Assembly (NCBI RefSeq): GCF_015711605.1
Contig: NZ_JABTEZ010000001.1
Coordinates: forward strand, 710,001-774,000
DNA length: 64,000 nt
Direction: 5' to 3'
Source of the DNA: Planomonospora sp. ID67723
Lineage (GTDB): Bacteria > Actinomycetota > Actinomycetes > Streptosporangiales > Streptosporangiaceae
The position numbers and the translations under genes were made by a program. Position 1 is the first letter of the stretch. Every line of letters begins with the position of its first letter. A model generated the notes under the pieces. The model made no database searches and had not been told where the DNA came from. It saw only the letters and a program-made list of their open reading frames with translations. Of the stretch, positions 16,373 to 24,388 are shown piece by piece.

Positions 16373-16676
16373 GGCCCTGGCGCATCGCGGCGAGCTGGCT
16401 GAGGATCTCACCGGTCTCTCCGGCGGCCGGCGGCTCGGAGAGTGCGGCGGGGCTCTGGTGGACGAACACGCCCTTGCCCTGCTGACCGATCACCAGGCCC
16501 TGGGTACGCAGGACACTGATCGCGGCCTTGACCACGCTGGCGGAGACGTCGAATCGCTCGCAGAGCTGGGCGATGGACGGCAGCGCCGTACCGGGTGCGA
16601 GTGAGCCGGTGCGGATCTGCTCGCTCAGCTCGTCGACGATCTGCAGGTAGGCCGGTCGGCCGGTCTTCTCCACCAT
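16311..16676 (-). CDS. GntR-family transcriptional regulator (KorSA-like position)
   Basis: The 121-residue protein has a GntR wHTH (PAYLQIVDELSEQIRTGSLA, LPSIAQLCERFDVSASVVKA, GKGVFVHQ) and a C-terminal helical tail (LSQLAAMRQGLKDLGDRLAV) that likely dimerises. In pSAM2-like elements a GntR protein (KorSA) represses replication and transfer. It is divergent from the SCO3933-type gene with a GCGTCTG inverted repeat in between, consistent with autoregulation and repression of the tra-rep operon. Confidence 0.88.
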   Translation of the reverse strand: MVEKTGRPAYLQIVDELSEQIRTGSLAPGTALPSIAQLCERFDVSASVVKAAISVLRTQGLVIGQQGKGVFVHQSPAALSEPPAAGETGEILSQLAAMRQGLKDLGDRLAVLEAAVFPEPK

Positions 16677-16712
16677 CTGGGTTCATCTCGTCTCGTTGCG
16701 TCGCCTCATGTC

Positions 16713-16746
16713 GCGTCTGACGCGCCAGACGCATCAACTGCGTCTG
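16713..16746. promoter_or_regulatory. Putative GntR operator
   Basis: GCGTCTG (16713-16719) and CAGACGC (16726-16732) form an inverted repeat, and a third GCGTCTG half-site lies at 16740-16746. The position is between the GntR gene and the divergent transfer operon. Confidence 0.6.
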
Positions 16747-16866
16747 ATCTCCAGTTCAGCACACCCCGGTAAAGAAACCAACCAGGAAGCCAAAGCACTC
16801 ATTGACAGCTTAGAATTCCAAGTGTTCTATGAGTTCTAGGCGTTCCATCAAGCAAAGGAAACGATC

Positions 16867-17205
16867 ATGCGCACCATCCCCATCCCCGTCGACGTCACCA
16901 AGCTCAACATCACCTGCGTCAAGCCGCCCAAGCCGCGCGTGGTCAACAAGGACACCGGCGAGATCAAGCGCGACAAGGACGGCAACGTCATGTACGAGCT
17001 CACGCTGTTGATCGAGGACGAGTTCAACCGCATGGAGCTGGTCAAGGTCTCCACCTCACCCGAACCGCCGGTGATCGCCGGTGAGGAGGTCGTCCCGGTC
17101 GGCCTGGTCGGCTACGTCTGGGAGCAGAACGGCCGGTGGGGCATCTCCTACCGGGCGCGCTCCTTCGCTCCGGCCGCTGCGGTCAGGACGGGGGCCGAGC
17201 TGTGA
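16867..17205 (+). CDS. SCO3933-family regulatory protein
   Basis: The 112-residue protein (MRTIPIPVDVTKLNITCVKP, GNVMYELTLLIEDE, WEQNGRWGISYRARSFAPAA) matches the small conserved protein that precedes the translocase gene in actinomycete elements. It is probably a DNA-binding or plasmid-control protein; the molecular role is not settled. It starts the transfer-replication operon and overlaps the translocase gene (stop TGA within GTGATC). Confidence 0.85.
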   Translation: MRTIPIPVDVTKLNITCVKPPKPRVVNKDTGEIKRDKDGNVMYELTLLIEDEFNRMELVKVSTSPEPPVIAGEEVVPVGLVGYVWEQNGRWGISYRARSFAPAAAVRTGAEL

Positions 17206-18575
17206 TCGACCTCAGCCACCCCCTGGTCAAGGTCCTGGCCGTCGTGCTGGTGTTGATCGCCTGGCGGCGCTGGGCTCCCATCTCCTACTGGTACGTCCTG
17301 GTCTTCCCGCGCAAAGCACTGTGGCTGCGCTGGACCTGGCGGCATGTCGCTTCGGGCTGCGGGCTGACCAAGAAGCGCCACCGCTGGTGGTTCACCACCG
17401 TTCCCGGCCTGATCGCCTCGACCGGCGTCGTGCGGGTCAAGCGGCGCTTTCAGCGGGTGGAGGTCGACACCAAGCCGTGGATGGGCCTGCCCCGGCCCAC
17501 CCGCAGCGGCTTCCGCATCACCTTCCACCTGCTGGACGGCCAGGTGCCCGACGACTACGCCAAGGTGTGCGAGCGCCTCGCGCACGCCTGGCGCATCGAA
17601 GCGGTCCGCGTCGTGGGCTCCCGGCCCGGCCGCGTCACCCTCCAAGGGATCACCTACGACCCTTTAACGCACGTCGCGCCCGCCGCCTCTCCATCTGAGC
17701 CGTCCGGCGGCTGGCGCACCGAGGACCTGCTGCGGCCGGTCGTCGGGGTGCTGGAGACCGGCGCGGCCTGGCGGATGGATTTCCGGCTCATCCCGCACTG
17801 GATGAACGCCGGCGCCACCCAGTCCGGCAAGTCCAACCTGATCAACGCGCTCCTGGTCGGGCTGGCGCCGCAGCCGGTCGCCCTGATCGGCTTCGACCTC
17901 AAGGGCGGCATGGAGCTGTCGGCCTACGCGCCGCGGCTCTCAGCGCTGGCCACCACCCGCGCCGAATGCCTCGACCTGCTCAGTGACCTGATCGCCGTGA
18001 TGGGGGCGCGCATGCTGGCCTGCCGCCGCTACAGGGTGCGCGACATCTGGCAACTGCCCGACGCCTGCCGTCCCATCCCGGTCGTGGTCCTGGTCGATGA
18101 GCTGGCCGAGCTGTTCCTGACCGCAGACAAGGCCGAGAAGGACCAGGTGACCCGGACGGCGACCGCGCTGCTGCGCATCGCCCAGCTCGGCCGCGCGCTC
18201 GGCATTCACCTGGTGCTGTCCGGTCAGCGGATCGGCTCCGATCTCGGCCCCGGCGTGACCGCGCTGCGTGCCCAGATCGGCGGGCGCGTCTGCCACCGGG
18301 TCAACGACCCGGAAACCGCGGTGATGACCCTCGGCGACCTTGACCCTGAGGCGCTGGTGGCCGCCCGTTCCATCGCGCCGGAGCTGCCCGGCGTGGCGGT
18401 GATCACCGGTTCGGACGGTCGCTGGTCGCGGGCGCGCTCGGGCTACGTCTCCACCACGGCCGCCGAACGGGCCGCCCAGACCTTCGCCGATCTCACCCCC
18501 TCGTGGGCTCAGGTGGCCGCCTCCGGTCTCGGTCACGAACTGCCCTACGACGCCAATCCCGAGATCGCCGCCTGA
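17202..18575 (+). CDS. FtsK/SpoIIIE-type DNA translocase (TraSA/TraB-like)
   Basis: The 457-residue protein has one or two N-terminal TM segments (VLAVVLVLIAWRRWAPISYW), then an FtsK ATPase domain with Walker A GATQSGKSNL (about 204-213) and Walker B PVVVLVDELAELF (about 292-304). It is the single conjugation protein of AICEs and moves double-stranded DNA between hyphae. GTG 17202 overlaps the previous stop (GTGA), so the two are coupled. All core motifs are intact. The length is in the normal range for the family. Confidence 0.93.
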   Translation: MIDLSHPLVKVLAVVLVLIAWRRWAPISYWYVLVFPRKALWLRWTWRHVASGCGLTKKRHRWWFTTVPGLIASTGVVRVKRRFQRVEVDTKPWMGLPRPTRSGFRITFHLLDGQVPDDYAKVCERLAHAWRIEAVRVVGSRPGRVTLQGITYDPLTHVAPAASPSEPSGGWRTEDLLRPVVGVLETGAAWRMDFRLIPHWMNAGATQSGKSNLINALLVGLAPQPVALIGFDLKGGMELSAYAPRLSALATTRAECLDLLSDLIAVMGARMLACRRYRVRDIWQLPDACRPIPVVVLVDELAELFLTADKAEKDQVTRTATALLRIAQLGRALGIHLVLSGQRIGSDLGPGVTALRAQIGGRVCHRVNDPETAVMTLGDLDPEALVAARSIAPELPGVAVITGSDGRWSRARSGYVSTTAAERAAQTFADLTPSWAQVAASGLGHELPYDANPEIAA

Positions 18576-18613
18576 ACCGCTGACCACTGACTGATGGAAG
18601 GGAGGAACCTGCG

Positions 18614-19294
18614 ATGACCACGAGCGCGCCCCGCCTGGCCGTACGGCTGGCCGACTCGGCCCCGGTGCTGATCCTCGCCTTGATCGCCGGGGCGGGAAGC
18701 TTCACCCACATCCGCGACACCGCCACTGAACACGGCCAATCCGGGCCGATGGCGTGGGCGGTGGCGGTCTGCGTCGACCTCACCTGCGTCATGGCCGCCC
18801 GGGAACGGCAGCGCGACAGGAAGACCGGCCGCGAGCGGACTGGGCCGATCTCTTGGCCCACCCTCGTCCTGGCCGGCGGAGTGGCCCTGTCGCTGGCGGC
18901 GAACCTGGCCCAAGCCGAACCGTCCGCCTGGGGGTGGATCTGCGCCGCGACTCCGGCCGGTGCGTTCCTGATCGCGGTCTCCATGCTGGAACGGCGCGCA
19001 TCCGGCCCCCGCCTGGAATCGCCCCCGGCACCCGTCCCCGCGGCGGAGGCCGTACCGCAGGCCGCCTCCGAACCGGCCGCGCTCGCTGCGCCGTCCGGCG
19101 GGGCCGTCCCCGACAAGAGCGAGACCGGCCCGGCCGCCGCGCTCATCGACTACGCCCGCCGCGTCGCCGACGAACACCACGCCCGGCACGGCACGCCCAT
19201 CACCCGCGACACGCTGCGCACCCGGCTCGGAGTGTCCAGCCAACTCGCCTCCGACCTGCTGCGCGTCCTGCGCGACAGTCCCGAACCCGCCTGA
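18614..19294 (+). CDS. DUF2637 membrane protein (Spd-like)
   Basis: The 226-residue protein has about four hydrophobic segments (PVLILALIAGAGSFTHI, MAWAVAVCVDLTCVMAA, WPTLVLAGGVALSLAANLAQ, WICAATPAGAFLIAVSMLE), the DUF2637 pattern, and a Pro/Ala-rich linker to a C-terminal helix-turn-helix-like part (DTLRTRLGVSSQLASDLLRV). DUF2637 proteins accompany tra genes in plasmids and AICEs and are linked to intramycelial spread. It follows the translocase in the same operon with its own RBS (GGGAGGAACCTGCG before ATG). Confidence 0.85.
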   Translation: MTTSAPRLAVRLADSAPVLILALIAGAGSFTHIRDTATEHGQSGPMAWAVAVCVDLTCVMAARERQRDRKTGRERTGPISWPTLVLAGGVALSLAANLAQAEPSAWGWICAATPAGAFLIAVSMLERRASGPRLESPPAPVPAAEAVPQAASEPAALAAPSGGAVPDKSETGPAAALIDYARRVADEHHARHGTPITRDTLRTRLGVSSQLASDLLRVLRDSPEPA

Positions 19295-19312
19295 ACCGAG
19301 AGGAACACCGCC

Positions 19313-19489
19313 ATGAAGATCCGCATCGACGGCACCTACGCCGAACTCGCCTACGCCATCAACAAGATCCGCACGATCCTGCCGGTCGGCTCGGTCACGC
19401 CGATCTTCCCGCTCCATGAACGGCCTCACACCTGGCGCGTGTTCATCGATACCGCGCCCAAGCGGGACGGAGGGAGGTGGATCACGTGA
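19313..19489 (+). CDS. Small element protein, 58 residues
   Basis: ATG 19313 (MKIRIDGTYAELAYAINKIR, TWRVFIDTAPKRDGG) follows GAGAGGAACACC. The protein is a compact alpha/beta unit of a kind common between spd and rep genes in AICEs. It overlaps the next gene by GTGA. The function is unknown. Confidence 0.75.
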   Translation: MKIRIDGTYAELAYAINKIRTILPVGSVTPIFPLHERPHTWRVFIDTAPKRDGGRWIT

Positions 19490-19623
19490 CCGACGACCCC
19501 GACAACCTCGCCCCGCCCGTCGACCCCGCCCCGAAGCGCTGGCTGTGCTGCCACTGCGGCGGAACCGGCGTCGACAGCTACGCAGAGAGCTGCCTGCACT
19601 GCGAGGGCCTCGGCTTCTGCTGA
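19486..19623 (+). CDS. Small zinc-ribbon protein, 45 residues
   Basis: GTG 19486 begins MTDDPDNLAPPVDPAPKRWL, followed by CCHCGGTG and CLHCEGLGFC. The two CxxCxGxG-like knuckles resemble half of a DnaJ zinc domain and probably bind one zinc ion. GGGAGGTGG provides a strong RBS inside the previous gene. It is coupled to the previous gene. The role is unknown; many AICEs have such a peptide before rep. Confidence 0.75.
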   Translation: MTDDPDNLAPPVDPAPKRWLCCHCGGTGVDSYAESCLHCEGLGFC

Positions 19624-19727
19624 GACCTTCAGCGCCCCCGACGTGACCACACATCCGCCAAGACGTCCGTCACGTCGGGGGCCATCCCGAACCGAACATC
19701 CACAGCCCGGAAGGGACAGCCCCCATC

Positions 19728-21098
19728 ATGCCAAGCACCTACGCGGTAGCCGGGATGATCGCCCGGCTCCACGACCCCCAATACGCCCGCTGGGCCTCGC
19801 AGATCCGCCGGACGGGCGGCTGCCGACAGCCCATCCACCTGCGCGGCCACGTCCAGCACGTCGACCCCGCCACCGGAGGGCGGCTGCACACCTACACCAC
19901 CGCCACCGAACCGGACGGCATCCTGCGCCTGCCGTGCAAGACCCGGCGGGCCTCACGCTGCCCGACCTGCGCCGAGACCTACCGGGCCGACACCTACCAG
20001 CTCATCCGCGCGGGCCTGGTCGGCGGCAAGGGCGTCCCCGAATCGGTGAGCACTCACCCGTGCCTGTTCGTCACCTTGACCGCGCCCTCCTTCGGCATCG
20101 TCCACACCCGGCGGGAGAAGAACGGCGCAGTACTGCCGTGCCACGCCCGACGGGACGCAGCCACCTGCCCGCATGGGCGGGTCATGTCCTGCACCGCCCG
20201 GCACGGCGCCGACGAGGGATGCCTCGGCGAGCCGCTGTGCGGCGACTGCTACGACTACACGGGAAGCGTGCTGTTCAACGCCCTGTCCCCGGAGCTGTGG
20301 CGGCGCTTCACCCTGGCCCTGCGCCGGCGACTGGCCAAGACCGCCGGCCTGACCCTGCGGGAGCTACGCGAACAGGCCACGGTCTCCTTCGCCAAGGTCG
20401 CCGAGTACCAGCGGCGCGGCCTGGTGCACTTCCACTCCGTCATCCGCCTCGACGGCCCCGATGGGCCGAACTCCGCTCCCCCGGCCTGGGCCACCGCCGA
20501 TGCTCTGACGGACGCCGTACGGCATGCCTGCGCGGCCGTGGCGGTCACCTCCCCCGCGGCGGCCGGGGAACCCGCGCGGGTACTGCGCTGGGGCGCCCAA
20601 CTCGACGTCCGGCCCATCACCATGGGCGGAGAGCTGACCGATCAGGCCGTGGCCGGCTACATCGCCAAGTACGCCACCAAGGCCGCCGAATGCGTCGGCA
20701 CCCTCGACCGGCGCATCAGTCCCGTGGAAGACCTGTCCGCGCTACCGATCCGAGAGCACGCCCGGCGGCTCATCGCCGAGTGCCTGCGCCTGGGGGCGCT
20801 GGAAGAGCTGGCCGAACTCCGGCTGACCCAGTGGGCGCACATGCTCGGCTTCCGCGGCCACTTCTCCACCAAGTCCCGCCGCTACTCCACCACCCTCGGC
20901 AAGCTACGCGCGGCCCGTGCCGAGCACCGGCACGCAGAAGCCATCACCACCGGACGACTTCCCCTCTTCGAGGAGGACACCGTCCTCGTGATCGCTCGCT
21001 GGGAGTACGCCGGACAGGGCTACTCAGCCGGTGACGCGCTTCTGGTAAGAGCCCTTACCGGAAACCGCCTCTCCGGCCCGGGAGGCACTCATGAGTAG
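19728..21098 (+). CDS. RepSA-like rolling-circle replication initiator
   Basis: The 456-residue protein has N-terminal Cys motifs (CPTCAETY, CGDCYDY) that likely bind zinc, the HUH-type motif GLVHFHSVIRL (about 230-240) and the catalytic-tyrosine region GYIAKYATKAAEC (about 309-321). It nicks the element's double-strand origin so the excised circle can replicate, as in pSAM2. GGAAGGGAC precedes ATG 19728. Its end overlaps xis. The double-strand origin itself was not identified. Confidence 0.9.
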   Translation: MPSTYAVAGMIARLHDPQYARWASQIRRTGGCRQPIHLRGHVQHVDPATGGRLHTYTTATEPDGILRLPCKTRRASRCPTCAETYRADTYQLIRAGLVGGKGVPESVSTHPCLFVTLTAPSFGIVHTRREKNGAVLPCHARRDAATCPHGRVMSCTARHGADEGCLGEPLCGDCYDYTGSVLFNALSPELWRRFTLALRRRLAKTAGLTLRELREQATVSFAKVAEYQRRGLVHFHSVIRLDGPDGPNSAPPAWATADALTDAVRHACAAVAVTSPAAAGEPARVLRWGAQLDVRPITMGGELTDQAVAGYIAKYATKAAECVGTLDRRISPVEDLSALPIREHARRLIAECLRLGALEELAELRLTQWAHMLGFRGHFSTKSRRYSTTLGKLRAARAEHRHAEAITTGRLPLFEEDTVLVIARWEYAGQGYSAGDALLVRALTGNRLSGPGGTHE

Positions 21099-21276
21099 TC
21101 CCAAGTTGCTCACGGTCCCCCAGGCCATGGCCGCTCTCCAGGTCAGCCGGTGGACCCTCTACCAGCTCATCCGCTCCGGCGAACTCGACTCGGTCATGGT
21201 CAACGTCCGCTGCCGCCGCATCCCGGAATCCGCACTCAACGACTACGTGACCCGGCTCTGTGAGGAGGCTGCCTGA
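21091..21276 (+). CDS. xis: Excisionase / MerR-like HTH protein
   Basis: The 61-residue protein (LLTVPQAMAALQVSRWTLYQ, LIRSGELDSVMV, RRIPESALNDYVTRL) is a typical winged-helix excisionase. It overlaps rep by 8 bp and int by 1 bp (TGATG), so rep, xis and int are made as a coupled set. It is expected to direct Int towards excision by binding sites near att, possibly the TGCTGTA repeats. Confidence 0.9.
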   Translation: MSSPKLLTVPQAMAALQVSRWTLYQLIRSGELDSVMVNVRCRRIPESALNDYVTRLCEEAA

Positions 21277-22508
21277 TGGGTAAGCGCGCGAACGGCGAAG
21301 GCTCGGTCTTCCCCTATCGGGACGGCTGGGCGGGCTATGTCTGGGTCACCACGCCGGAGGGCAAGAAGACCCGTAAATGGGCCTACGGCAAGACCCGCGA
21401 GGAGACCCACGAGAAGTGGCTCAAGCTCCACGAGCTGGCGAGCAAAGGGCCGGTGCCGACCAAGAACCCCACGATTGCCACGTACCTGACGCGCTGGCTC
21501 GCCGAGGTTGTGGAGCCCAACCGGGAGCCGACGACCTACGCCGGTTACGAGCCGCTCGTCCGGCTCTACATGATTCCCGGCCTGGGCAAGAAGCGGCTCG
21601 ACAAGCTCACCGTGCGGGACGTTCAGACCTGGCTCAACACGCTGCCGACGCTCTGCACCTGCTGTGACCAGAAGAAGGACCACCGGCGGCCGGAGGGCAA
21701 GCGGAAGTGCTGTTCCAAGGGGGAGTGCTGCAAGGACTACCCATCCCGGAGCACGATCGCCAGCATCCGCCGTGTCCTGCGATCGGCCCTCGGCAATGCC
21801 ATCCGGGAGGAACTGATCTCCAAGAACGTGGCCGCGCTGACGGTCCTGCCCAACGCGAGCAAGACCAAGAAGACACGGAACCACGGCGTGTGGAACGTCG
21901 ATGAAGCACGGAAGTTCCTTGAGCATCTGCGTGAAGCAAAGGAGCCGCTCTATGCCGCGTACGTCCTGATCCTGATTCTCGGTCTGCGACGGGGCGAGGT
22001 GCTCGGCCTCACCTGGGACTCCGTTGATCTCGACGGCGAAGAGCTCTGGGTCTCCCATCAGCTCAACCGGGTGCGCGGTCAGCTCCTCCACCGGGACAGG
22101 ACCAAGACAGAGGACTCGACGGATTCCCTTCCGCTGCTCGGGCTCTGCATCTCGGCTCTCCGGGAGCGCCAGCGGATCCAGGAGGAGGCACGCGAGGACG
22201 CCGGAGAAAAGTGGAAGAACTCCGATCTCGTCTTCACCACGAAGAACGGGACTCCGGTCGAGCCGCGCAACTTCTACCGGTCCTTTGAGCGCTACTGCGA
22301 GAAGGCCGGTGTCCCCCGTATCCGTGTCCACGACACCCGGCACACCTGCGCCTCGCTCCTGGCGGCCCTCGACGTCCATCCCCGCGTCGCGATGCGCGTC
22401 CTGCGGCACTCACAGATCTCGGTGACCATGAACGTCTACACCCAGGTTCCTTCGCCGGAGACCCGCAAGGCACTCGACCGGCTGAACAAGAGCTTCGAAG
22501 ACGGCTGA
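21276..22508 (+). CDS. int: Tyrosine site-specific integrase
   Basis: The 410-residue protein has an N-terminal AP2-like arm-binding part (GEGSVFPYRDGWAGYVWV), a SAM-like core-binding part and a catalytic domain with R in GLRRGEVLGL (near 236), HDTRH (near 353-357), LRHSQIS (near 379) and the nucleophile Tyr in NVYTQV (near 387). A Cys-rich insertion (CTCCDQKK ... CCSKGECCKDYP) lies between core-binding and catalytic parts. Its 3' end is 35 bp from the right att copy, as expected for an integrase of a tRNA-Thr element. Confidence 0.95.
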   Translation: MGKRANGEGSVFPYRDGWAGYVWVTTPEGKKTRKWAYGKTREETHEKWLKLHELASKGPVPTKNPTIATYLTRWLAEVVEPNREPTTYAGYEPLVRLYMIPGLGKKRLDKLTVRDVQTWLNTLPTLCTCCDQKKDHRRPEGKRKCCSKGECCKDYPSRSTIASIRRVLRSALGNAIREELISKNVAALTVLPNASKTKKTRNHGVWNVDEARKFLEHLREAKEPLYAAYVLILILGLRRGEVLGLTWDSVDLDGEELWVSHQLNRVRGQLLHRDRTKTEDSTDSLPLLGLCISALRERQRIQEEAREDAGEKWKNSDLVFTTKNGTPVEPRNFYRSFERYCEKAGVPRIRVHDTRHTCASLLAALDVHPRVAMRVLRHSQISVTMNVYTQVPSPETRKALDRLNKSFEDG

Positions 22509-22512
22509 TGCC

Positions 22513-22536
22513 GTTGCTGTATTTCGCTGCTGTACA
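22513..22536. repeat. Right copy of 24-bp TGCTGTA double repeat
   Basis: Partner of 6367-6390, three mismatches. It lies between the int stop codon and the att core. Likely recombination arm site. Confidence 0.6.
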
Positions 22537-22543
22537 AGATCGA

Positions 22544-22631
22544 AAAAGGCCCTCCGGGATCATCCCGGAGGGCCTTTCACCTGCGGAGCCGCCTTGGGGA
22601 ATCGAACCCCAGACCCCTTCATTACGAGTGA
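22544..22631. repeat. attR-like copy, 88-bp perfect direct repeat
   Basis: Identical to 6198-6285. The tRNA-Thr 3' half is part of it, so the element restores a complete tRNA gene on its right side. Confidence 0.92.
22545..22577 (-). terminator. Terminator of tRNA-Thr
   Basis: A perfect 15-bp stem (AGGCCCTCCGGGA arm) with A/T flanks directly downstream of the tRNA 3' end on the minus strand; it may also end int transcription on the plus strand. Confidence 0.85.
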
Positions 22632-22660
22632 AGTGCTCTGGCCGACTGAGCTAAGGCGGC
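22587..22660 (-). tRNA. tRNA-Thr (anticodon CGU)
   Basis: A 74-nt cloverleaf reads GCCGCCT acceptor, D-arm GCTC...GAGC, anticodon stem CTTCA/TGAAG with loop CTCGTAA, T-arm TGGGG-TTCGATT-CCCCA, acceptor AGGCGGC and discriminator T. CCA is not encoded. Its 3' 45 nt lie in the att repeat; the 5' 29 nt are chromosomal. Confidence 0.96.
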
Positions 22661-22727
22661 GTGCCACGCATGGTTCGCATGACTGATGGCAGTCTACAGG
22701 GTCCCGGCCCTTGTTCGCGCCGCCGGA

Positions 22728-24203
22728 TCACTCGATCTCGGGACACCGGGTGCCGTCCTCGGGGACGGCGAGGGTGATCAGGTATTCGTCGACCAGGCGG
22801 TCCACACACGGGGAGCCCGTCAGGTACGCGGTGTGCCCGTCGCCCTCGAACCCCACCAGGACACCGGAGGAGAGCTGGTCCGCCAGCGCCTCGGACCATT
22901 CGTACGGCGTGGCGGGGTCGCGGGTCGTGCCGACGACCATGATGGGCGGAGCTCCCAGGGCATCGATCTTCTCCCCGGCACCGCCTGCCACCGGCCAGGA
23001 GGCGCACGGCAACGATCCCCAGGCGACGAAGGCGCCGAACAGCGGCGCATCCGCGGTGGACGCGCGGGCCGCCGCCGCATAGGCCCGGGAGTCGGCGGGG
23101 AAGGGGGAGTCCACGCAGGTGACGGCCAGGCTCGCCTCGGTCTGGTTGCCGTAGGTGCCGTCCTCCCGGCGGTCGAGCAGGATGTCGGCCAGGCGCAGGA
23201 GGGTGGTCCCGTCGCCCTTCAGCGCCTCGGCCAGCGCCGACCGCAGGACCGGCCAGCTCTCCCGGTCGTAGAGGGGGGTGATGATCCCCAGGGTGGTCCA
23301 GGCCTCGCCGATCGCACGGCCGTCGCCGAGAGCGTTCTTCAGGGGCTCGCGGTCGGCTCGCCGGAGCAGGGCGGCGACCTCCTCCCTGGCGGAGGCGGCC
23401 GAGCCCTCGAACGGGCAGTCCTCGGCTTTCACGCAGTCGGCGAGGAACGCGTCGAGGGCGAGTTCGAAGCCCCGTGCCTGGGCGGCCCCCATCTCCAGCG
23501 GGGACAGCGAGAGGTCCACGGCCCCGTCCAGGACGAGGGCGCGGACCCGGCCCGGGAACAGGTCGGCGTAGACCGCGCCGAGCTGCGTGCCGTACGACTT
23601 GCCGAGGTAGGTGAGGCGGTCGTCGCCGAGGGCGGCGCGCAGCAGGTCCATGTCCCGCGCGGCGTCGGCGGTGCCGACGTACGGCAGGAGCCTGCCCGAG
23701 CGGGCCTGGCAGCCGGCGGCGAACCGCCGTGCACCCTCCTCCAGCGCGGTGACCTCACCGGGTGAGTCGGGTGATCCGTCCAGGCCGATGAAGGCGTCCA
23801 GCGACTCGGCGGGCAGGCACCGGACCGGCGCGGAGCCGCCGACCCCGCGCGGGTCGAACCCGACCACGTCGAAACGGTCCCGCACCGCCTCGCTGACCGC
23901 GGAGCGGGCGCTGCGGGCGTACTCCACCCCGGAGGAGCCGGGGCCGCCGGGGTTGACCAGGAGGGAGCCGATCCGCTCGCCCGACGCCGGGAGCCGGATC
24001 ACGCTGATCCCGATCTTCTCCCCGTCCGGCCTGTCATGGTCGAGGGGGACCGCGAGCTCCGCGCACTCGAAGCCGTCACCGCAGTCGGCCCATTCGAGCC
24101 CGGAGGCGGTACGGCCCGCCCCGGCACAGGACGTCACGGACAGGGCCAGCGCCGTGGCGGCAGCCGTACGGAGGACATCTGACCAGGTCGGCACCCGTCG
24201 CAT
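22728..24203 (-). CDS. Secreted lipoprotein alpha/beta hydrolase, TAP-like peptidase
   Basis: The 491-residue protein has a signal peptide with lipobox (LALSVTSC, Cys near 26). The hydrolase has an oxyanion region LLVNPGGPGSSG, nucleophile elbow GKSYGTQLGA, acid in TTRDPATPYEWS and His in EGDGHTAYL, with a TAP-like C-terminal domain including paired cysteines. Such tripeptidyl-aminopeptidase homologues trim N-terminal tripeptides outside the cell. ATG 24203 gives an Arg-rich n-region. It borders tRNA-Thr on its 3' side. Confidence 0.92.
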   Translation of the reverse strand: MRRVPTWSDVLRTAAATALALSVTSCAGAGRTASGLEWADCGDGFECAELAVPLDHDRPDGEKIGISVIRLPASGERIGSLLVNPGGPGSSGVEYARSARSAVSEAVRDRFDVVGFDPRGVGGSAPVRCLPAESLDAFIGLDGSPDSPGEVTALEEGARRFAAGCQARSGRLLPYVGTADAARDMDLLRAALGDDRLTYLGKSYGTQLGAVYADLFPGRVRALVLDGAVDLSLSPLEMGAAQARGFELALDAFLADCVKAEDCPFEGSAASAREEVAALLRRADREPLKNALGDGRAIGEAWTTLGIITPLYDRESWPVLRSALAEALKGDGTTLLRLADILLDRREDGTYGNQTEASLAVTCVDSPFPADSRAYAAAARASTADAPLFGAFVAWGSLPCASWPVAGGAGEKIDALGAPPIMVVGTTRDPATPYEWSEALADQLSSGVLVGFEGDGHTAYLTGSPCVDRLVDEYLITLAVPEDGTRCPEIE

Positions 24204-24388
24204 CCTACGCGCGGATGTTCATCGGCTCTGGCGGGGACACCTGTACGCCCGGAAGAAGGCATGTGTCCTCGGCCGGGGCCGGCCCGGACATCGCCTCGGC
24301 CTCGGAAGAAGGTTCTCCTGCGACTCCCCCACCCGGACATTACGATCTGCAAGTAGACGGTACATATGCCGCCCAGCGAGGAGGTCTC

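Larger units (their letters stand above)
6198..22631. mobile_element. AICE-type integrative and conjugative element in tRNA-Thr(CGU)
   Basis: The 16.4-kb element has the pSAM2-like backbone in order: GntR regulators, SCO3933-type regulator, FtsK-like translocase (TraSA), DUF2637 Spd-like protein, RepSA-like initiator, Xis, Int, then att and the intact tRNA. Transfer by a single FtsK-like pump and replicative excision by an HUH initiator are established traits of AICEs. Cargo occupies the left 5 kb. Two stop-interrupted genes and an IS insertion hit accessory functions, while int, xis, rep and tra look intact, so excision is plausible. Confidence 0.9.
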
